The notes under the pieces: model-generated
The model's database searches: none
Told to the model about the DNA's origin: nothing
Seen by the model: only the letters and a program-made list of their open reading frames with translations
Part shown: positions 37,005 to 45,746 of the stretch, in pieces
How the letters are laid out: the number at the start of each line of letters is the position of its first letter
Position numbering within the stretch: position 1 is the first letter of the stretch
Translations under genes and position numbers: made by a program
NCBI RefSeq assembly: GCF_036345015.1
Contig: NZ_CP084098.1
Location: forward strand, 4,186,086-4,250,085
DNA length: 64,000 nucleotides
From: Cyanobacterium sp. Dongsha4
GTDB lineage: Bacteria; Cyanobacteriota; Cyanobacteriia; Cyanobacteriales; Cyanobacteriaceae
Reading direction: 5' to 3'

Positions 37005-37108
37005 GGATGCAGTGTGAATGAACAGTTAATATTATTACATTTTATAGCCGTTCGGGGTAAAAGTTAAAGGTTTTGAATGTAGAGGATAGGGGTTCGGAGT
37101 TGAGAAAG

Positions 37109-37143
37109 AGGTGTCAGGTGTCAGGTTGCAGGTTGCTGGTGTT
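37109..37143. repeat. Heptamer tandem repeat (AGGTGTC/AGGTTGC)
   Basis: AGGTGTC twice, AGGTTGC twice, then degenerate units, all with a 7-bp period, in the gap between purS and the ExbD gene. Confidence 0.8.
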
Positions 37144-37167
37144 GGGGTATTAGGGGATTAGGGTTGG

Positions 37168-37803
37168 TTAGTTGTTAAAACCTTCAGGAGAAGGAGGTGC
37201 GGAAGGAGTAGGAGGTTGAGAAGGCATTGTGGGGGCTGTGGGATTACTAGGGTTAGGACTGGGATAGTAGGGATTAAAACCAGAATAAGGATCAACGGTT
37301 TGAGTTGGAGCATTAGATTTACCGGGTAAAGTGGCTAAAGCAACGCGATCGCCTCCTACTTCTTTTAACATATCTAGCACCTCAATTACTTCACTATAAC
37401 GAACATCTTGGGAAGCATGAAGGACCATTAAACCAGTGGGGTTAAGACTATGATAATTTTTAATAGCACTGTACAATTGTACCTGACTGACCGGTTGTTT
37501 TTCTAAATAAAGCTGACCTTGATTATCTAAACTCACCACCAAAATTTCGCGCATTTGAGGAGTACCTGTAACCGCTTTAGGCAGATTTAGGCTAATTGCT
37601 TGTTGACGAGAAAAACCCACCGCCGCCAAAATGAAAAATGTCAAAATACAAAAAATAACGTCAATCATCGGTACAATCTCAATTCTTACCTCTTGATGAC
37701 TTTGAATATCCTGCCATAATTTGAAAGGTTTAGCAGGAGATTTTTGCGATTTTGTAACAACTTTATTCGGAGTTGATTCCGTGTTTTGAGTGGGTACAGA
37801 CAT
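37168..37803 (-). CDS. ExbD/TolR-family biopolymer transport protein
   Basis: The 211-residue protein has a short cytoplasmic N-terminus, one membrane segment (MIDVIFCILTFFILAAVGFS, with the conserved proton-path Asp of the family) and a periplasmic ExbD/TolR domain (SLDNQGQLYLEKQPVS, VLDMLKEVGGDRVALAT). A proline-rich tail of about 45 residues is a common cyanobacterial addition. ExbD works with ExbB to turn proton flow into force on TonB- or Tol-type partners. No exbB lies next to it here. Confidence 0.88.
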   Translation of the reverse strand: MSVPTQNTESTPNKVVTKSQKSPAKPFKLWQDIQSHQEVRIEIVPMIDVIFCILTFFILAAVGFSRQQAISLNLPKAVTGTPQMREILVVSLDNQGQLYLEKQPVSQVQLYSAIKNYHSLNPTGLMVLHASQDVRYSEVIEVLDMLKEVGGDRVALATLPGKSNAPTQTVDPYSGFNPYYPSPNPSNPTAPTMPSQPPTPSAPPSPEGFNN

Positions 37804-38028
37804 ATTTTTATCATAATGGTAAATTCATAATAATTTTAGACTTTTTTTGAAAAAATTAATCTCATTCCTTTCTCTGCTCATCTTCTTTTCTCTTTAATAT
37901 CCCATCCCCCAATATCCCAAACTCAGAAAATCGATATTAGCTTAGAAGTGTTGATCCCCCCCCCTAGCAAAATATACTCCTATATAGTAAAGTGAGAAAG
38001 TGAAGAAATAAGATCAAGTTCGCAATTT

Positions 38029-38514
38029 ATGATGAAGTTATCTCAAGCTATTGCTCAACAAATCAAGAATTGGTTTCCTGCACAAACCGTCTCTGCCCAT
38101 TGTGATGGTCCTTGTGGAGTTTATGATCCTGCTTCTGCTAGAATCACCGCCGAAGCTGTACTTTCCATGACCAAAAAAATTCTTGCCTTAGATGCACCTG
38201 CACCTGGTGCTAGTCCTGCCGAAGTTGTAGCGTATAACAATACTCTTTCTCGCTATATCGCCATTAAAGAAGAACAGGCACAGAAAACCAAAGAAGATTT
38301 ATTAATTTTGTGGACTGATTACTTTAAACCTGTACATTTAGAAAAATATCCTGACTTACACGATACTTTCTGGAAAGCAGCTAAATTATGTTCCGCTTGT
38401 AAAGTAGAAGTTAGTCTTCAACACGCTGAAGAATTAATGGTGGCAGTGGAAAAAATCCATAGTATGTTCTGGGCTTCTAAAGAGCGTGATGTGACTTTCT
38501 ACAAAGCTAGTTAA
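38029..38514 (+). CDS. sodN: Nickel superoxide dismutase
   Basis: The 161-residue precursor has a 23-residue leader that must be removed before HCDGPCGVYDP, the nickel hook: the His becomes residue 1 and the two Cys are ligands 2 and 6. The rest matches SodN throughout (ARITAEAVLSMTKKI, WTDYFKPVHLEKYPDLHD). The enzyme disproportionates superoxide. It sits 30 bp upstream of its maturation protease sodX, a standard pair in cyanobacteria. Confidence 0.97.
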   Translation: MMKLSQAIAQQIKNWFPAQTVSAHCDGPCGVYDPASARITAEAVLSMTKKILALDAPAPGASPAEVVAYNNTLSRYIAIKEEQAQKTKEDLLILWTDYFKPVHLEKYPDLHDTFWKAAKLCSACKVEVSLQHAEELMVAVEKIHSMFWASKERDVTFYKAS

Positions 38515-38544
38515 TAATTTTATCTTGATTGTAGATAAAAAATA

Positions 38545-38895
38545 ATGCAGTCAGAAATACCCCATTGCAGTTTTATTGATTTCTTACTGCTATTGACTAA
38601 GAGGAGGCGTAGATTTAGGGTGACAGGTCTATCTATGCTTCCTTTGCTCTCTCCTGAAGAAGAAATTATTATTGACTCTTACTATTACCGTAATTTTTCT
38701 CCTCAAGTTAATGACATTGTTATAGTTGAGCATCCTTTACAACCTCAACTCAAAATAGTTAAAAGAATAACTCAAATTATTGGGGATAAATATTTTATTA
38801 TTGGTGATAATCAACTTTTTAGTACTGATAGCAGACACTTTGGCTTAATTAGTCAGAGTTTGATTGTTGGTAAAGTAATCGCTCGATTTCCTTAA
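38545..38895 (+). CDS. sodX: Nickel-type superoxide dismutase maturation protease
   Basis: The 116-residue S26/signal-peptidase-like protease has the catalytic Ser in TGLSMLPLL and the catalytic Lys in LKIVKRITQI, then GDNQLFSTDSRHFG as box D/E. It removes the SodN leader to expose the nickel-binding His. It directly follows sodN. Confidence 0.94.
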   Translation: MQSEIPHCSFIDFLLLLTKRRRRFRVTGLSMLPLLSPEEEIIIDSYYYRNFSPQVNDIVIVEHPLQPQLKIVKRITQIIGDKYFIIGDNQLFSTDSRHFGLISQSLIVGKVIARFP

Positions 38896-39000
38896 AGTCT
38901 TTTAAAGTTAAAGATTCGTAAAAAAATGTTAACCTAATAGAATAGAATGTTAAACCATAGTGTATAGAGCAGATTAGTAAGGAAATTATTATCAAGAAAT

Positions 39001-40131
39001 ATGGCAGGTGACTATTACGAAATACTAGGTGTTTCTCGGAATGCAAGTAAAGATGAAATCAAGTCCGCCTATCGCAAAATGGCGCGCAAATATCATCCAG
39101 ATGTAAACCAAGACCCGGGAGCAGAAGAACGTTTTAAAGAAATTAGCCGTGCCTATGAGGTATTATCAGATCCTGAAACTAAGGCTCGATACGATCGCTT
39201 CGGAGAGGCAGGAGTTGGTGGTGCAGGAAGTGGCGGCGTAGGTTTTGATCCCACTGATATGGGCGGTTTTGCCGATATTTTTGAAACTTTTTTTGGTGGT
39301 GGTTTTGGCGGTGGTACAAGTACCCAAACCCGTAGACGCGGCCCGACAAGAGGAGATGACTTACGGCTTGACTTACGTTTGAAATTTAGAGAAGCAGTTT
39401 TCGGTGGTGAAAAAGAGATCAAAATCCCCCATTTAGAAACCTGTAGTAGTTGCAATGGTTCTGGGGCTAAAAAAGGTAGCAGTGCAAAAACCTGCGGAAC
39501 TTGTGGCGGTACTGGTCAAGTACGTAGAGCTACTCGTACTCCCTTTGGTAGTTTTGCTCAAGTGTCAACCTGTCCTACTTGTAATGGTGAAGGACAAATT
39601 ATTGAGGAGAAATGCGATTCCTGTGGTGGCCAAGGAAGAAAACAGGTTAACAAAAAATTAAAAATTACTATTCCTGCAGGGGTTGATAATGGTACTCGTT
39701 TGCGAGTGAGTTCTGAAGGGGATGCTGGTACTCGTGGAGGTCCTGCGGGAGATTTATATGTTTATTTGACGGTGGAATCTGACTCTCATTTCCGTCGTGA
39801 GGGTATTAACATCTTATCTGAGATTAGTATTAGTTATTTACAAGCAATTTTGGGCTGTAAGATAAAAGTACCTACTATTGATGGTGATTTTGAGGTGCAA
39901 ATTCCTGCAGGTTTACAACCGAATACTGTTTTAACTTTAGAGGATAAAGGTGTACCAAAATTAGGTAATTCCGTCAGTCGTGGGGATCATTTATTAACAG
40001 TAAAAGTTGACATTCCTACTAAAATTAGTGGTGAGGAAAGGGAATTGTTGGAAAAATTAGCTCAAATTAAGGGTGAACATACTTCTAAGAAAGGTTTTGA
40101 GGGTTTCCTTGAAAGCATTTTTCATAAATAG
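39001..40131 (+). CDS. dnaJ: Chaperone DnaJ (type I Hsp40)
   Basis: The 376-residue protein has a J domain ([17 protein letters not shown] with RKYHPDVN holding HPD), a Gly/Phe region (residues ~75-110), four zinc CxxCxGxG motifs ([32 protein letters not shown]) and a C-terminal substrate-binding domain. It delivers unfolded proteins to DnaK and stimulates its ATPase. dnaK is not adjacent. Next come a TusA-like gene and rsgA on the same strand, an order I recall from other cyanobacteria. Confidence 0.96.
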   Translation: MAGDYYEILGVSRNASKDEIKSAYRKMARKYHPDVNQDPGAEERFKEISRAYEVLSDPETKARYDRFGEAGVGGAGSGGVGFDPTDMGGFADIFETFFGGGFGGGTSTQTRRRGPTRGDDLRLDLRLKFREAVFGGEKEIKIPHLETCSSCNGSGAKKGSSAKTCGTCGGTGQVRRATRTPFGSFAQVSTCPTCNGEGQIIEEKCDSCGGQGRKQVNKKLKITIPAGVDNGTRLRVSSEGDAGTRGGPAGDLYVYLTVESDSHFRREGINILSEISISYLQAILGCKIKVPTIDGDFEVQIPAGLQPNTVLTLEDKGVPKLGNSVSRGDHLLTVKVDIPTKISGEERELLEKLAQIKGEHTSKKGFEGFLESIFHK

Positions 40132-40270
40132 CTATTTTTCCCTAAGTTAGAGAATTTGATTAGGAAAATAGTTAGTTATTAGGTTAGCAATTAGTTGAGG
40201 TATTAGGGAAAGTGTTGGGAAAGGCAAATGTATCGTGTTTCTTGTTTAGAACTTACTTTTTCTTTTTTAT

Positions 40271-40489
40271 ATGGCTCAGTTATTAGATTTACGTGGCACT
40301 CCTTGCCCGATTAATTTTATTCGTAGTAAACTACAGTTGGAAAAAATGTCTCAGGGTGAAGTTTTAGAAATTCATCTTGATGGTGGTGAACCCATTGAGC
40401 AAGTTCCTAATAGTTTATCGATGGAAGGTTATGATATTGAGGGTATTGAAGACAAGGGAGAATATTTCGTTTTATCTGTTCGTGCCTAA
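40271..40489 (+). CDS. TusA/SirA-like sulfur-carrier protein
   Basis: The 72-residue protein has the TusA fold signature LLDLRGTPCPINFIRSKLQL, the Cys being the persulfide carrier, and ends VLSVRA. The proline after the CPx pair is replaced by Asn (CPIN), so it differs from classical TusA. Family role: sulfur relay in tRNA thiolation or other thio-transfer. It lies between dnaJ and rsgA. Confidence 0.85.
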   Translation: MAQLLDLRGTPCPINFIRSKLQLEKMSQGEVLEIHLDGGEPIEQVPNSLSMEGYDIEGIEDKGEYFVLSVRA

Positions 40490-40494
40490 TATGT

Positions 40495-40665
40495 CTGAGT
40501 TCGATGAAAAAGGTATTGAAAAATAAGGCGTTGAGAGTTATCACCGAGCAAATTTCACCAGAAAAAATAATTAAACTTAGGAAAAACTCGTATGAAATTA
40601 ATTTATTCAGCTTTTTTGTTAATAACTATGACTTTTAACTACGAACCCCGAACTCCGAACTCCGT
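40495..40665. mobile_element. MITE-like element, family A, abutting the rsgA start
   Basis: The sequence is the reverse complement of the element at 13751-13924, aligned over about 170 bp. It begins CTGAGTTCGATG; the other end has degenerated to GAACTCCG. It fills the gap between the TusA-like gene and rsgA. ATGTCT occurs on both sides (40491-40496 and 40668-40673), but this overlaps the end and is weak evidence for a target duplication. Confidence 0.75.
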
Positions 40666-40667
40666 TA

Positions 40668-41747
40668 ATGTCTATGGTTAATTCTAATTCTGCAAATATT
40701 ACTGAATCTGATTTAATTCAAGGCACTGTTATCGCTTCTCAGGCTAATTTTTATCAGGTTCGTCTTGACAGTAACGAAAGTCTTTTGTGTACACGCCCCA
40801 CACGGTTAAAAAAAATCGGTCAATCGGTGTTTGTAGGCGATCGCGTCTTGGTAAGATCTACTGAATTTGAAAGAGGCGCGATCGCATCTGTTTTACCTAG
40901 AGAGACAGAATTAGAACGTCCTCCCATTGCCAACGCTCAACAGATTTTGTTAGTATTTGCCCTAGAAGAACCCACTTTAGATCCAGTACAGTTAAGCCGT
41001 TTTTTAGTTAAAGCTGAATCCACAAAATTAAAACTATTACTTGGTTTAAACAAAGTTGATCTAATTTGCCCTGAAAAGCAAAAAGCATGGCAAGAAAGCC
41101 TTTCTGAGTGGGGTTATGAGCCTTATTTTTTCAGTGTGCAGACCCATCAAGGAGTACAATCTTTACAAGAAGTTTTAGCAAACAAAATTACTATCTTGGC
41201 AGGCCCTAGTGGAGTAGGTAAATCGAGTTTAACATCTTTGTTAATTCCTGAAATTGAGGTGAGGGTAGGGGAAGTGTCAGGAAAGTTGCAAAAAGGCAGA
41301 CATACCACCCGTCATGTTGAGTTATTTGAGTTACCTTCTGGGGGATACATCGCAGATAGCCCCGGTTTTAATCAACCTCATTTTGATTTTAGTGTAGAAT
41401 CTTTAGTTAATTATTTTCCTGAAGCAAGGGCAAGATTGGCGGAAAATACTTGTAAATTCCATAACTGCATTCATAAAGATGAGCCTGATTGTGCAGTTAA
41501 AGGAGATTGGGAACGTTATTCATATTATCTGAAATTTTTAGAAGAAGCGATCGCATTTCAACAAGCTACTGCCCATAAAAAGGATGAGGAATCCACAGTA
41601 AAAACGAAATTTAAAGCCAATGGGAAGAAATATACTGAGCCAAAGCTAGAAAGTAAGAAATATCGTCGAGTTTCTCGTAAAGTGAGTAATCAAAAATTAG
41701 AAGACTTATATAACCTTCAAAATCTCGATTCTGATGAGTTAGAGTAA
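40668..41747 (+). CDS. rsgA: Ribosome small-subunit GTPase RsgA
   Basis: The 359-residue circularly permuted GTPase has an N-terminal OB-fold (VRLDSNESLLCTRPTRLKK), G4 GLNKVDL before G1 GPSGVGKSSL, G3 DSPGF, and the zinc knuckle CKFHNCIHKDEPDC. It releases maturation factors from the 30S subunit. ATG codons at 40668 and 40674 are both possible, and the first lies at the edge of a MITE-like element. Upstream promoter and ribosome site may therefore be element-derived. Confidence 0.94.
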   Translation: MSMVNSNSANITESDLIQGTVIASQANFYQVRLDSNESLLCTRPTRLKKIGQSVFVGDRVLVRSTEFERGAIASVLPRETELERPPIANAQQILLVFALEEPTLDPVQLSRFLVKAESTKLKLLLGLNKVDLICPEKQKAWQESLSEWGYEPYFFSVQTHQGVQSLQEVLANKITILAGPSGVGKSSLTSLLIPEIEVRVGEVSGKLQKGRHTTRHVELFELPSGGYIADSPGFNQPHFDFSVESLVNYFPEARARLAENTCKFHNCIHKDEPDCAVKGDWERYSYYLKFLEEAIAFQQATAHKKDEESTVKTKFKANGKKYTEPKLESKKYRRVSRKVSNQKLEDLYNLQNLDSDELE

Positions 41748-41778
41748 TTACAGAAATAAAAGAAACCATTAAAAGTTT

Positions 41779-42354
41779 ATGACAATTGCATCTACTCAAA
41801 TAAAAGGATTAACCTTAGAAGAATTTTTGCAACAAGATTATATTGATGAATCCCCTGCTTATGAATATATTGATAATCAGATAATCAGAAAACCTATGCC
41901 TAAAACTCATCATAGTCGTATTCAACTAAAATTAGCTAGTCTCATTGAATCTGCCACCTTAAAGGGAAATAAAGTCATGGCTTTTACTGAATTACGTTGT
42001 ACTTTTTGCGATCGCTCCATCGTACCAGATATATTAGTCGTAGAAACAGAAAAAATTCCCCTAGATGAAGATGGAGAATTAGAGAATAATGCCATCTTTT
42101 TTAGTCCTATTTGGACTATAGAAATTTTATCACCGAGTCAAACACCAACTAGAGTAATTGATAATATTTTATTCTGTTTAGAAAACGGCCCACAATTAGG
42201 ATGGTTAATTGATAGTCAAGAAAAAATAATTATGGTATTCCAACCAGAAAAACCCCTTAAAATTTATCGTCAAGATGAGACATTACCTATTATCGAAAAC
42301 ATTGATTTATCCATAACTCCTAACAATATATTTTCTTGGTTAAAAATAAAATAG
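41779..42354 (+). CDS. Uma2-family (DUF820) putative endonuclease
   Basis: The 191-residue protein matches the Uma2 family, which has a PD-(D/E)xK nuclease fold: LEEFLQQDYIDESPAYEYID, KTHHSRIQLKLA, VPDILVVET as the acidic motif, WTIEILSPSQTPTRVIDNI, and GWLIDSQEK. The family is very numerous in cyanobacteria. Biological role is unknown. It starts 31 bp after rsgA on the same strand. Confidence 0.9.
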   Translation: MTIASTQIKGLTLEEFLQQDYIDESPAYEYIDNQIIRKPMPKTHHSRIQLKLASLIESATLKGNKVMAFTELRCTFCDRSIVPDILVVETEKIPLDEDGELENNAIFFSPIWTIEILSPSQTPTRVIDNILFCLENGPQLGWLIDSQEKIIMVFQPEKPLKIYRQDETLPIIENIDLSITPNNIFSWLKIK

Positions 42355-42469
42355 CTTACTTTATTGCATTGAGTATGATAGATTTTGTGTCATTTTTTGG
42401 ATGTCTATAAGGATAGAAAATAAAATTATTTAAAGATATGATACCAAAAGTACACTGCTCGATCTTACA

Positions 42470-43042
42470 TTACCAAATTTTGGGTTCAAACTCAGAAGAA
42501 TTAAGAATCGTCATATTTTCTCCCGATTGAGTCAGTACAAATAAACCTTGATTGTAAGCATAATTTGCCACTTCATCGGTGACAACCATCGCCGCTACTG
42601 CCCCCAATGCTCTCATATGTCGATAACGAGGCATTAATCTTTTAAATTTCTCTAACCTTTCTAAATGTTCATCCACATCCCTTTGTGTTAATTTACTTTT
42701 TACTTCCACTAATACAACCTCTGTGTCATTAACCACTAATAAATCAATTTCTAAACCCTCATCTTCTCTTTTAACGGCTACATCGGATTGTAATTCATGG
42801 ACATCTATTCCTCTTTCTTGAAATAAGCCAACTGCCGAGGGGCGCACTTGCCATTCTACAAATTCTCCTAAACGATTACCCAGTTTTCCTATTTGTTGAT
42901 TAACTTGTTTGATTTGGCGATCAGTTTTTTGAGATTGTTCTTTAAGAATACGCTCTGTTTCTTGAAAGCGTTTTTCTGTTTCTTTTTGGGCTTGTGCTAA
43001 TTCCGCTAATAAACGCCAAACATCATCTGCGGTTGTGGTCAT
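42470..43042 (-). CDS. DUF3782-like protein with coiled coil and restriction-endonuclease-like fold
   Basis: The first ~65 residues form a coiled coil (LAELAQAQKETEKRFQETER). The rest has a PD-(D/E)xK-type core: EGLEIDLLVVNDTEVVLVEVKSKL (cut here into E, ID and EVK as the acidic and lysine positions). Proteins of this type are frequent in cyanobacteria as candidate nucleases or mobile-gene products, without proven function. It is convergent with the Uma2 gene. Confidence 0.82.
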   Translation of the reverse strand: MTTTADDVWRLLAELAQAQKETEKRFQETERILKEQSQKTDRQIKQVNQQIGKLGNRLGEFVEWQVRPSAVGLFQERGIDVHELQSDVAVKREDEGLEIDLLVVNDTEVVLVEVKSKLTQRDVDEHLERLEKFKRLMPRYRHMRALGAVAAMVVTDEVANYAYNQGLFVLTQSGENMTILNSSEFEPKIW

Positions 43043-43410
43043 AAATTCTTAATTTTTCATAACTCTTTTGTTATCTGATTATAACTCAACAATAAACAGT
43101 CCCTTAAAAGATAAAACCCATTACTTTCTTTCTAAATATTTGATTTAAATCTTTTCTCTTAACTGAACATTAGGCAACCTGGATGGATAAGGTTTCAATA
43201 ATATCCTCATCATTGAGAGGGATTGCTTTGCCTTGTTGTTGATATGCCTATATCATCTCATTTAAAGCATCTTATAACATAAAACGGCATTTTGTTAAGA
43301 AATAATAATTGGTTTATATGGACAAGAATTTGTTTTGCGTTTACAATAGGTCGAACTTTTTGTAATCTTGTTGCAAAAAAAAACATTTATAGTTTCATGA
43401 ATCAATCAAA
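43043..43410. other. Gap with a decayed hicBA copy
   Basis: This 368-bp gap contains the hicB/hicA remnant (43105-43305) listed separately. The last 100 bp before 43411 are AT-rich and should hold the promoter of the interrupted exported-protein gene. Confidence 0.6.
43105..43305 (-). pseudogene. Decayed hicB-hicA copy
   Basis: The sequence closely follows the intact pair at 46299-46684, including the TAATG junction (near 43170). The hicB part has in-frame stops at 43274-43272 and 43250-43248. The hicA part has a stop soon after its start and several small indels. Neither product could be made. Confidence 0.85.
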
Positions 43411-43767
43411 ATGCAATTAAAATTATCTCATCGTCTCGTTACTCTTTCTTTAACCTGCTTTACGGGCGCAGTTTTTTCTCCAGAAATAAAAGCCCAAAAT
43501 GTTGATATTTGAGGTGACAACTGGGGTTTCAAAAATGGAGAGCGTTACAATCGTGGCAATAGTCGTGGCGGTTGGGAAGAAACCAGCAAAGGATTCGATC
43601 TCCGTATTGAAAACTACGATAACAACACCACTACTAATCAATGGGGTAACAGAAATAGTCGTTCCCAAGATCATCAATCTGGTAACTGTGATACTGGTAA
43701 CTGCTCTTATTCTAGCTCCTACAGCACTAACTCCAATAGTCACTCCCGTACTCGTAACAGACGCTGA
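43411..43767 (+). pseudogene. Exported Gly/Asn/Ser-rich protein gene with an in-frame TGA
   Basis: From the ATG at 43411 the frame encodes a signal peptide (HRLVTLSLTCFTGAVFSPEI, then KAQ), then reaches TGA at 43510-43512 (codon 34). The same frame stays open for 84 more codons to TGA at 43765. The part after the internal TGA (GDNWGFKNGERYNRGNSRGG and on) is rich in Asn, Gly, Ser and Arg, and looks like a normal small secreted protein. A Trp (TGG) at codon 34 would restore the gene. It is a nonsense mutation, a sequencing error or, less likely, readthrough. Family unknown. Confidence 0.7.
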
Positions 43768-43853
43768 TTAACGGTACTTAAATAAAAAAGCACTAGCACT
43801 CAAGCATTATCTTTCAAACCTTACAGATTTAAAAAATACAATAATATTTACAA

Positions 43854-45101
43854 ATGAGAACTTTTAATATATATCGCGTTGATGGTTTGGTTAAAACGCA
43901 GTCTCAGTTAAGCCTTGCTGGATCAGGTCCTGACATCTATTTCCTCGATGATGGCGACTTAGGGGTAATTGACTCATTTCACGTATATCTCAGCAATATA
44001 ATGGGCGGAGATGCCGATCTGCGACTTTACAGAGACAGATTTCCTTTCGGCGAGTTTGACTCTTCTGACGAACTGGTTGCTAGTTCACTCAACAGTGGTG
44101 AGGAATCAGAAGTGGTCAAGTACTTTAATACTGCAGGAGGTAAGTATATTGCAGAGGTATCAAACTTTAGTGGTTCTGTATCAAATTATACTTTGAGCGT
44201 TGCAAGGCTTGACCCATTTGTAATGGGTGACCGGATGCAATTCGCCACCATTACGCCCACCAATAGTGTTGAAGATTCTGAAACGGTGGGTGCTCCTCGT
44301 TATGCGGTAAGTTTTTCAAATGTTACATGGGAGATAAAAAAAACTTCAGCTGGCAATATCGATGTGTCTTTGACATCCGATTATTCTGAGGCACAAATGA
44401 GAGCAAGAATTTATCAAGACACAAATAATAATGGCATTTTAGATAATCAAGACTCCATTATTACCGAAAGAAACAATACTAGGAATGCATTTATAACAAT
44501 AACAGATGCTGATATTAGTCCAGACCAAAGTTTTTTTGTGATGGCAAGTCATCAAGAGCCTTCATTCTCTGGTTTTGATGTTTTACTTTCTGCCAGTTAC
44601 AGCAACGATACTCCAATCAATCCAGATCCCACAAACCCCACAAATCCTACAAATCCGCAATTTGACACTCCTTTAAATCGTTTCCAAAATAGTAGTGTAC
44701 CCGGTACATATTTATTTGCTGGAGAGGAAGAAAGTCAAAGCATTCGCCAAAATTTTTCTAATTTCGCAGAGGAGGGATTTGCATTTAGTGTCAGTTCACA
44801 ACCCCATCAAGAGTTAATAGTCTTTAATCGTTTCCAAAATAGAAATCTACCCGGGACATATCTTTATGCGGGTGAGGAGGAAAGTAGAAGTATTCGCCAA
44901 AACTTCCCTAATTTTGTGGAAGAAGGGGTTGCATTTTATGCGTTTAGCGGTGATGCGAATCGTGGTACAGACTTTTACCGTTTCCAAAATACTCAGCAAC
45001 CCGGCACTTATCTTTTTGTAGGGGAAGAGGAGAAAAATAGTATTCTGGCGAATTTCCCTCAATTTGTTTTAGAAGGTATTGCTTTCGAGGTTTTATCCTA
45101 A
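43854..45101 (+). CDS. Surface protein with PPC-like domains and triple DUF5648-like repeat
   Basis: The 415-residue protein starts with two regions that look like bacterial pre-peptidase C-terminal (PPC) domains: DGDLGVIDSFHVYLS to SNYTLSVARLD, and a second about residues 155-250. A PTNPTNPTN linker follows. Three repeats then start at 44676, 44826 and 44976 (NRFQNSSVPGTYLFAG, NRFQNRNLPGTYLYAG, YRFQNTQQPGTYLFVG; each ends EEGxAF or LEGIAF). There is no N-terminal signal peptide. The repeats match, even in DNA sequence, those of the gene ending at 1869. It is probably secreted or surface-bound; function unknown. Confidence 0.85.
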   Translation: MRTFNIYRVDGLVKTQSQLSLAGSGPDIYFLDDGDLGVIDSFHVYLSNIMGGDADLRLYRDRFPFGEFDSSDELVASSLNSGEESEVVKYFNTAGGKYIAEVSNFSGSVSNYTLSVARLDPFVMGDRMQFATITPTNSVEDSETVGAPRYAVSFSNVTWEIKKTSAGNIDVSLTSDYSEAQMRARIYQDTNNNGILDNQDSIITERNNTRNAFITITDADISPDQSFFVMASHQEPSFSGFDVLLSASYSNDTPINPDPTNPTNPTNPQFDTPLNRFQNSSVPGTYLFAGEEESQSIRQNFSNFAEEGFAFSVSSQPHQELIVFNRFQNRNLPGTYLYAGEEESRSIRQNFPNFVEEGVAFYAFSGDANRGTDFYRFQNTQQPGTYLFVGEEEKNSILANFPQFVLEGIAFEVLS

Positions 45102-45169
45102 ATCTATTTCTTAAGAGTTAAATCTTGGTGCGAGCATTGGCAGACGGAACTTCCATCACGAAGTTGAAA

Positions 45170-45203
45170 GATGCGTGCAGCGTAGCTGTGCCTTTGGCAT
45201 CGC
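45170..45203. repeat. Dispersed palindromic repeat (GATGC...GCATC)
   Basis: GATGCGTGCAGCGTAGC followed by TTTGGCATCGC makes an inverted repeat of a type often scattered in cyanobacterial genomes. It lies in the gap after the PPC-domain surface protein. Confidence 0.55.
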
Positions 45204-45382
45204 ACTTTTTCCAGCTATGTTACACAAATCTTAACTATTTTTTTGCTCAAATTCAGATGAAGTCATATTTTCTCTTGATTGGGGCTGTAGATTGGGTAGA
45301 GGAAACGAAACCCAACTTTTATGATCTTTAGGTTAGGTTTAATTTGTGATAAAATAATGGGAATTCAATCTATAAGAATTTC

Positions 45383-45604
45383 ATGTCATATAAAGATATT
45401 ATTACTATAGAATCAGGAAAAAGAAGTGGAAAACTTTGTATTAGGGGAATGAGAATTACCGTTTATGATGTTCTTTCCTATCTCGCTTCAGGAATGACTT
45501 ATGAAGAAATATTAAACGATTTTCCCTATTTAACTAAAGAAGATATTTTAGCTTGTTTAAGTTGTGCAGCCGATCGTGAACGTCAAACTCTTTTGGTGAA
45601 TTAA
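45383..45604 (+). CDS. DUF433 antitoxin-like protein
   Basis: The 73-residue protein matches DUF433 (IRGMRITVYDVLSYLASGMT, EEILNDFPYLTKEDILACL), a small helix-turn-helix-like family that usually precedes a DUF5615 PIN-like gene in toxin-antitoxin fashion. Its stop and the next ATG share one base (TAATG). The partner here is cut short. Confidence 0.88.
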   Translation: MSYKDIITIESGKRSGKLCIRGMRITVYDVLSYLASGMTYEEILNDFPYLTKEDILACLSCAADRERQTLLVN

Positions 45605-45702
45605 TGAAATTGCTTTTTGACCATAATTTATCACCACGTTTAGTTAATATTATTAGAATTCTCCATGAACTTAAACTAATTCGATTTTTGATTTTATTAT
45701 AA
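45604..45702 (+). pseudogene. Truncated DUF5615 PIN-like toxin
   Basis: The frame starts MKLLFDHNLSPRLVNIIR, the typical DUF5615 N-terminus with its catalytic-type Asp, but stops after 32 codons, whereas the family is about 110-120 residues. Only the start of the toxin is left after the intact DUF433 gene. Confidence 0.8.
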
Positions 45703-45746
45703 TTTTATTTTTACAAAACTTCATAAAACTTGATATTAGTTTTTAT

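Noticed and set aside
39153..39661. Open frames overlapping dnaJ
   Set aside because: They are shadows produced by the Gly-rich and Cys-rich codons of dnaJ.
43450..43771. Open frames on both strands across the interrupted exported-protein gene
   Set aside because: They are in other frames than the signal peptide and the Gly/Asn-rich part; their products are valine/threonine-rich shadows.
45125..45331. 68-codon open frame on the plus strand
   Set aside because: It starts in and includes a dispersed palindromic repeat, and the product looks unstructured and unlike any family.
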